Assembly: GCA_002335115.1 (NCBI GenBank)
Contig: DDCR01000037.1
Location: forward strand, 1 to 10,718
Reading direction: 5' to 3'
Source of the DNA: Oceanospirillaceae bacterium UBA2001
GTDB taxonomy: Bacteria > Pseudomonadota > Gammaproteobacteria > Pseudomonadales > Balneatricaceae
DNA: 10,718 nt
Below, one piece after another: positions 7,857 to 10,718 of this stretch (within the stretch, counting starts at the first letter, position 1; the number at the start of each line of letters is the position of its first letter). The notes beneath the pieces are model-generated. The model searched no databases. It was not told the origin of the DNA and saw only the letters and a program-made list of their open reading frames with translations. Both the position numbers and the translations under genes were made by a program.

Positions 7857-8285
7857 TCACTGGAATAAGTTATCCGCTCGTTTACAAAAGGCATCCACCA
7901 TGTTGGCGGCGATAGGGCCAAACAACCCACTTAAAGCCTTACCCTTAAGGCCGGTCACGCCAAACTCTAAGACCATCTCTACTTTACAGGCATCTTCCCT
8001 CAGCGGTGTAAATACCCAACTACCCCGGAGATAATCAAACGGACCATCTTCTAACTCCAAGGAAATTTTCTCATCCGCTAACAAAGTGTTGCGTGTTACA
8101 AACTGGTAACTTAGACCGGCTTTACTCAAATATAAGCGCGCCGTCATCGCCGTCAGAGAGGACTCGATTACATCGACCTTGGCACAGCCGTCTAGAAATT
8201 CAGGGTAGCGCTTCACGTCATTCACCAATGCAAACATGCGCGCTGCAGAATGCATGACCAAAGCAGAACGATTTATTGAAGTCAA
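7857..8285 (-). CDS. ratA: RatA family START/COQ10-domain protein
   Basis: Member of the RatA/YfjG family (polyketide cyclase/START-like fold). The E. coli protein was reported to block association of ribosomal subunits, while related COQ10 proteins bind ubiquinone, so the role is uncertain. It has 142 residues with the family pattern: INRSALV at the start, LVNDVKRYPEFLDGC (20-34), SKAGLSYQFVTRN (54-66), the DGPFDYLRGSWVFTPL core (80-95) and the C-terminal helix AANMVDAFCKRA. The start is TTG at 8285: MTSINRSALV aligns with E. coli MPQISRTALV, and GAG lies eight bases upstream. The only nearby ATG would lose ten conserved residues. It is first in ratA-rnfH and diverges from smpB. Confidence 0.93.
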   Translation of the reverse strand: MTSINRSALVMHSAARMFALVNDVKRYPEFLDGCAKVDVIESSLTAMTARLYLSKAGLSYQFVTRNTLLADEKISLELEDGPFDYLRGSWVFTPLREDACKVEMVLEFGVTGLKGKALSGLFGPIAANMVDAFCKRADNLFQ

Positions 8286-8392
8286 AGCCTTTACTCTTGG
8301 GAAAACGCCTATATTAAGGTTAAAACAACAGCCGATAAAGCAATATCATCAATTATTACACAAATGACACTGCAGCCGATTCTGGCTTGAGG

Positions 8393-8398
8393 TAGAAT
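8393..8398 (+). promoter_or_regulatory. candidate -10 element immediately before smpB
   Basis: TAGAAT matches five of six bases of the -10 consensus and ends six bases before the smpB ATG. If used, transcription would begin at or next to the start codon. No good -35 is seen at 16-18 bases. GAGGT (8389-8393) overlaps it and could instead be a ribosome site with a long 11-base spacer on a transcript begun further upstream. Confidence 0.3.
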
Positions 8399-8404
8399 GC
8401 GCTC

Positions 8405-8884
8405 ATGGCTAAGAAATCAAAAACTCAAAAATCCTCCACAGGCACTATTGCGCTCAACAAGCGGGCCAAGTTCGAATATCATTTAGACCAGCGTATTGAA
8501 GCAGGTTTGGTTTTAACTGGTTGGGAAATCAAAAGTATCCGTGATGGGCGTGCAAACTTAATCGACTCATATGTAGTGATGAAGGCCGGCGAAGCCTTTT
8601 TGGTGGGGGCGCACATTTCACCCCTAATGACAGCCTGTACCCACGTGGTTGCAGAACCCAGACGCGAACGTAAACTATTGTTAAATAAAAAAGAAATTGC
8701 ACGTTTATTTGCGTCGTCATCGCAAACTGGTCACACCATAGTGGCCACAGCCCTATACTGGAAAGGCCATCGGGTTAAATGTGAAATTGCCCTCGCTAAA
8801 GGCAAGCAGCTTCACGACAAACGCGCTACAGAAAAAGAACGTGATTGGAGCAAACAGAAACACCGCATCTTAATGAAAGCTTAA
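8405..8884 (+). CDS. smpB: SsrA-binding protein SmpB
   Basis: Binds tmRNA and delivers it to ribosomes stalled on broken messages; its C-terminal tail takes the place of the missing mRNA in the channel. It has 159 residues (E. coli 160). Basic N-terminus, then [12 protein letters not shown] (16-27), the tmRNA-contact segment [16 protein letters not shown] (37-52), and the beta-barrel with [22 protein letters not shown] (113-134). The conserved HDKR (137-140) leads into a basic tail that becomes helical in the ribosome. The ATG at 8405 is the family start. It lies 163 bp upstream of ssrA on the same strand, so both parts of the rescue system are adjacent. Confidence 0.97.
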   Translation: MAKKSKTQKSSTGTIALNKRAKFEYHLDQRIEAGLVLTGWEIKSIRDGRANLIDSYVVMKAGEAFLVGAHISPLMTACTHVVAEPRRERKLLLNKKEIARLFASSSQTGHTIVATALYWKGHRVKCEIALAKGKQLHDKRATEKERDWSKQKHRILMKA

Positions 8885-8895
8885 GCATAAGCTTT
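8876..8895 (+). terminator. small hairpin at the smpB stop
   Basis: AAAGCTTA (8876-8883) and TAAGCTTT (8888-8895) form a perfect 8-bp stem with a 4-base loop containing the end of the stop codon. It is AU-rich and lacks a following U-run, so it is a weak terminator at best. The remaining gap to the ssrA promoter shows no gene. Confidence 0.35.
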
Positions 8896-9024
8896 ATAGG
8901 CAATCACAAACTGGTGTCTAATAACCACCTGGCCATTCAAGCGCCTTAGGTCACAGACTTTTCGGCCCTGAATGAGTTTTCCGCCTAGTAAGCCACTCAA
9001 ATAACACCCTTATTTCTCCAATGC

Positions 9025-9033
9025 TGCTATAAT
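9025..9033 (+). promoter_or_regulatory. extended -10 promoter of ssrA
   Basis: TGCTATAAT is a consensus -10 hexamer (9028-9033) with the TGn extension, which fits the lack of a good -35. The expected start near 9040 would leave a leader of about seven bases before the mature tmRNA 5' end, to be removed by RNase P. Confidence 0.65.
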
Positions 9034-9046
9034 CTCTAACTACTAA

Positions 9047-9401
9047 GGGGATGACTGGATTCGACGTTGGTTACAAACCCTGCGGTGCATGTCGAGAATG
9101 TAAGGTTTCTCGTAAATCCCACCTTGCAAAAGTTATAGTCGCAAACGACGAAAACTACGCACTAGCGGCCTAAATCCCGCTTACACTGATCACCGGATGC
9201 CTGTAAACGGTTGTGAAGTGGCTCGCAGAACAGGATCGTGTGGACTCCTCGCTCGTGGAGAAAACCCTAAAACCAATCGAGATCGCCTTATGCGCCCTGA
9301 CACTTGGGCCGCGGTGGGTTAAAACAATAAAGTGATCTAAACATGTAGAGCCAATGGCAGAGGACTGGCGGACGGGGGTTCGACTCCCCCCATCTCCACC
9401 A
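9047..9401 (+). ncRNA. ssrA: transfer-messenger RNA (tmRNA)
   Basis: RNA that rescues stalled ribosomes and tags the unfinished peptide for proteolysis. It has 355 bases. The 5' end GGGGATG pairs with CATCTCC (9391-9397) to form the acceptor stem, including the G3-U pair that alanyl-tRNA synthetase reads. CTGGATTCGAC follows at the 5' end, as in other tmRNAs. The T arm GGGGGTTCGACTCCCCC is at 9374-9390, and an encoded CCA ends the gene (9399-9401). The tag reading frame lies at 9141-9173. It directly follows smpB and has its own promoter and terminator. Uninterrupted one-piece form. Confidence 0.97.
9141..9173 (+). other. tmRNA tag-peptide reading frame (ANDENYALAA)
   Basis: Resume codon GCA at 9141, then ANDENYALAA and TAA. 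With the Ala carried by tmRNA itself the added tag is AANDENYALAA, the same as in E. coli. The terminal LAA is the ClpXP/ClpAP recognition end. TAGTC just before the resume codon matches the conserved upstream positioning bases. Confidence 0.95.
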
Positions 9402-9412
9402 CATAGAAGTAC

Positions 9413-9453
9413 AAAAAGGCAGCGTTTCAAATATTTGGAACGTTGCCTTTTTT
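9413..9453 (+). terminator. intrinsic terminator of ssrA
   Basis: The stem GGCAGCGTTTC (9418-9428) / GGAACGTTGCC (9437-9447) is flanked by five A before and six T after (9448-9453). In plus-strand RNA the two imperfect positions are G-U wobbles, while in the opposite RNA they are A-C mismatches, so it favours ssrA. It may still stop transcripts coming from the desaturase, since the opposite strand also ends in a T-run. Confidence 0.9.
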
Positions 9454-9523
9454 AGTTGTGTAATAAAATAACCTTGAATATTAGAACATACCGCCTAATT
9501 CACAACTATTAATACACATGTTG

Positions 9524-9685
9524 CTAAACAAAAGGGATACAGCGTTTGCCGTGGGTTTTCTCAACAATGGGAATGGACAGGCCCCCTTTACAATCCTCCG
9601 CAATGTAGCTTTTACCTACGTTATTTTGCTTTGAGTTGCGCCGTGTATTTGCCCATAAAGCTGGTGTAGCTAGGTTCAGTATGCA
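9524..9685 (-). other. open reading frame without a start codon, possible gene remnant
   Basis: A 53-codon frame, different from the desaturase frame, is open from just after a TAA at 9686-9688 to a TAG at 9524-9526. It overlaps the desaturase end and runs 97 bases beyond it. The non-overlapping part reads like protein (for example YIAEDCKGGLSIPIV, then KTHGKRCIPFV). No ATG, GTG or TTG occurs in frame. The plus strand of the same stretch also has a 38-codon ORF from ATG 9518, which I do not call. It may be the tail of a decayed gene or a repeated sequence; I do not recognise it. The stretch 9454-9620 holds nothing else I can support. Confidence 0.2.
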
Positions 9686-10517
9686 TTAGCTCTGGCTGCA
9701 TGATCTTATGCAGTTCAGGTAGTTTGTGGAACGGCACCGAGGGATAAGTGTGATGCTCGGTGTGGTATGACATATTCCACGCGATCAACCGCACCATCTG
9801 ATTGGTGGAAGTTGTGCGGGTGTTGTCGAACATATTTGCCACCGTTGGGCATAGTCCATGTTCTGCCAGAAGGTATAAGCGTAAGAACGGCTGTCCCAAC
9901 AATAAGGGAAAAATCCAAATCCAGAATAATGCTGTAGACCCAAGAAATAGTGCGCCACACAAAATCAATGAATAAGCCAAAATGAGTAAACGGGATTCTT
10001 TGACAATACGGGTCTCTGCCTTCTTTGGCAGAAAGTCGGCACTGCAATCACCCGATGCATTCTGTACGAGTATTTTGAAATGGCCAATCCAGGTTGGAAC
10101 ACCCGACATATGCTTGACGAAGCCCAACCTAGTTTTGGGTTTTTCAGTCGCCAGTTCAGGATCTTTTCCTGGAACCTGTGTAAAACGGTGATGTGCGAGG
10201 TGAAAATATTTAAACCATGTGGATGGCAGGAAAAGCAAAAAACCACTTATCCGCGCCGCCATACCATTCAACCAAGGGGTTCTAAACGGCGTCTGATGCA
10301 CGGCTTCATGCAAAAGGGTAAACAAAAAAACGATCGCAATACCTTGTGGTATCAACAACAGTTGCCAAAAGGGTAAACCCAAGTAAATAGCAAGCCCAAA
10401 CGCAAGAATCAAGCCCCCATGAAAAGCAAGGCGCACCAACCCTGGCCAATCAAGGCGTTGCGTAAGATTCTTACGCGTTTCTTTTGAGAGGCTACCAAGA
10501 AAACCCTGATGATTCAT
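9621..10517 (-). CDS. membrane fatty acid desaturase family protein
   Basis: Probable di-iron integral-membrane oxygenase of the fatty acid desaturase/hydroxylase superfamily. The three histidine boxes are present: HEAVH (70-74), HLAHH (106-110) and HTEHH (252-256), with a further likely ligand in AEHG (H220). Hydrophobic segments at about 31-50, 52-68, 88-100, 176-194 and 196-215 fit an inner-membrane protein with the His boxes on the cytoplasmic side. It has 298 residues, shorter than typical acyl-lipid desaturases and nearer small desaturase or hydroxylase types. The substrate cannot be read from the sequence; a lipid acyl chain is the default, and carotenoid or other hydroxylation is possible. 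The ATG at 10517 follows GGA about seven bases upstream. No clear promoter or operator was found in the 128 bp upstream. It does not belong to the conserved block to its left. Confidence 0.85.
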   Translation of the reverse strand: MNHQGFLGSLSKETRKNLTQRLDWPGLVRLAFHGGLILAFGLAIYLGLPFWQLLLIPQGIAIVFLFTLLHEAVHQTPFRTPWLNGMAARISGFLLFLPSTWFKYFHLAHHRFTQVPGKDPELATEKPKTRLGFVKHMSGVPTWIGHFKILVQNASGDCSADFLPKKAETRIVKESRLLILAYSLILCGALFLGSTALFWIWIFPLLLGQPFLRLYLLAEHGLCPTVANMFDNTRTTSTNQMVRLIAWNMSYHTEHHTYPSVPFHKLPELHKIMQPELMHTEPSYTSFMGKYTAQLKAK

Positions 10518-10645
10518 GTTTTATCCAATTTGGTAGGTCACGTAACCCAATCAATCTGTCAGAAACTTCCCAATGATTTTTGATCTGCACTTGGCCAATA
10601 ATGTAAACCTTTAATAAGGTGGGATTTATTAAGATAAATTAGCTA

Positions 10646-10718
10646 TTACGCACCTTCGGGATCAAGAAACTGATCAAGGTCTCTGGACAGCTCCACAAAA
10701 ACCTCAAGCGCTTGGTCT
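10646..10718 (-). CDS. possible C-terminus of an unidentified protein, cut by window edge
   Basis: One minus-strand frame reads DQALEVFVELSRDLDQFLDPEGA and stops at TAA (10646-10648). The pattern suits an amphipathic helix at a protein C-terminus. Only 23 codons are visible and a second minus frame is also open, so coding is plausible but unproven. If real, it lies 128 bp upstream of the desaturase in the same direction. An inverted repeat, TTAATAA / TTATTAA at 10611-10632, follows its stop. Confidence 0.35.
   Translation of the reverse strand, partial: DQALEVFVELSRDLDQFLDPEGA

Noticed and set aside
9170..9430. 86-codon open frame antisense to ssrA, containing GGDGGSRTPVRQSSAIG
   Set aside because: It lies on the complement of the tmRNA gene; the residues are the translated complement of the T-arm and acceptor region, a well-known false protein.
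9453..9508. 8-bp inverted repeat TAGTTGTG / CACAACTA after the ssrA terminator
   Set aside because: Short arms with a 40-base spacer; expected by chance in AT-rich sequence and not needed for termination.
9518..9634. 38-codon plus-strand ORF from ATG 9518 (MLLNKRDTAF...)
   Set aside because: No ribosome site, runs into the opposite-strand desaturase, and lies directly downstream of the ssrA terminator; no supporting evidence.

Overview
The window is a conserved housekeeping segment from a gammaproteobacterium, probably a moderate-GC member of the Pseudomonadales/Oceanospirillales/Cellvibrionales range. Three things point there: the gene order dapB-dnaJ-dnaK-grpE | recN | fur | bamE | rnfH-ratA | smpB-ssrA, which I recall from Pseudomonas and relatives (in Escherichia fur is elsewhere); a tmRNA tag of the gammaproteobacterial ANDENYALAA type; and a Fur with one Cys where E. 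coli has a CxxC. The species cannot be named from the sequence.

Layout. Positions 1-711 (minus) hold dapB, cut at its 3' end by the window edge. Positions 796-4693 (minus) hold the Hsp70 set grpE-dnaK-dnaJ, read in that order from a near-consensus heat-shock sigma-32 promoter at 4755-4782. Divergent from it, recN (4902-6584, plus) has a sigma-70 promoter overlapped by two abutting LexA boxes. One 208-bp gap therefore serves both a heat-shock and an SOS transcript. recN converges on fur (6688-7098, minus) across a long hairpin. bamE (7178-7498, plus) diverges from fur and converges on ratA-rnfH (8285 to 7520, minus). smpB (8405-8884, plus) diverges from ratA and is followed by ssrA (tmRNA, 9047-9401) with a strong intrinsic terminator. 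SmpB and tmRNA are the two partners of trans-translation. Beyond ssrA the conserved block ends: a membrane fatty-acid-desaturase-like gene lies at 9621-10517 (minus), with a possible gene tail at the right edge.

Most genes serve protein and stress homeostasis: folding (DnaK/DnaJ/GrpE), ribosome rescue (SmpB/tmRNA), double-strand-break repair (RecN), iron regulation (Fur) and outer-membrane assembly (BamE). I found no transposase, integrase, CRISPR array or defence system, and I do not think a new multi-gene system is present. The observations most worth a second look are the altered accessory metal site of Fur, the nested dyads in the dnaK leader, the tandem LexA boxes at recN, and an open but startless reading frame between ssrA and the desaturase.
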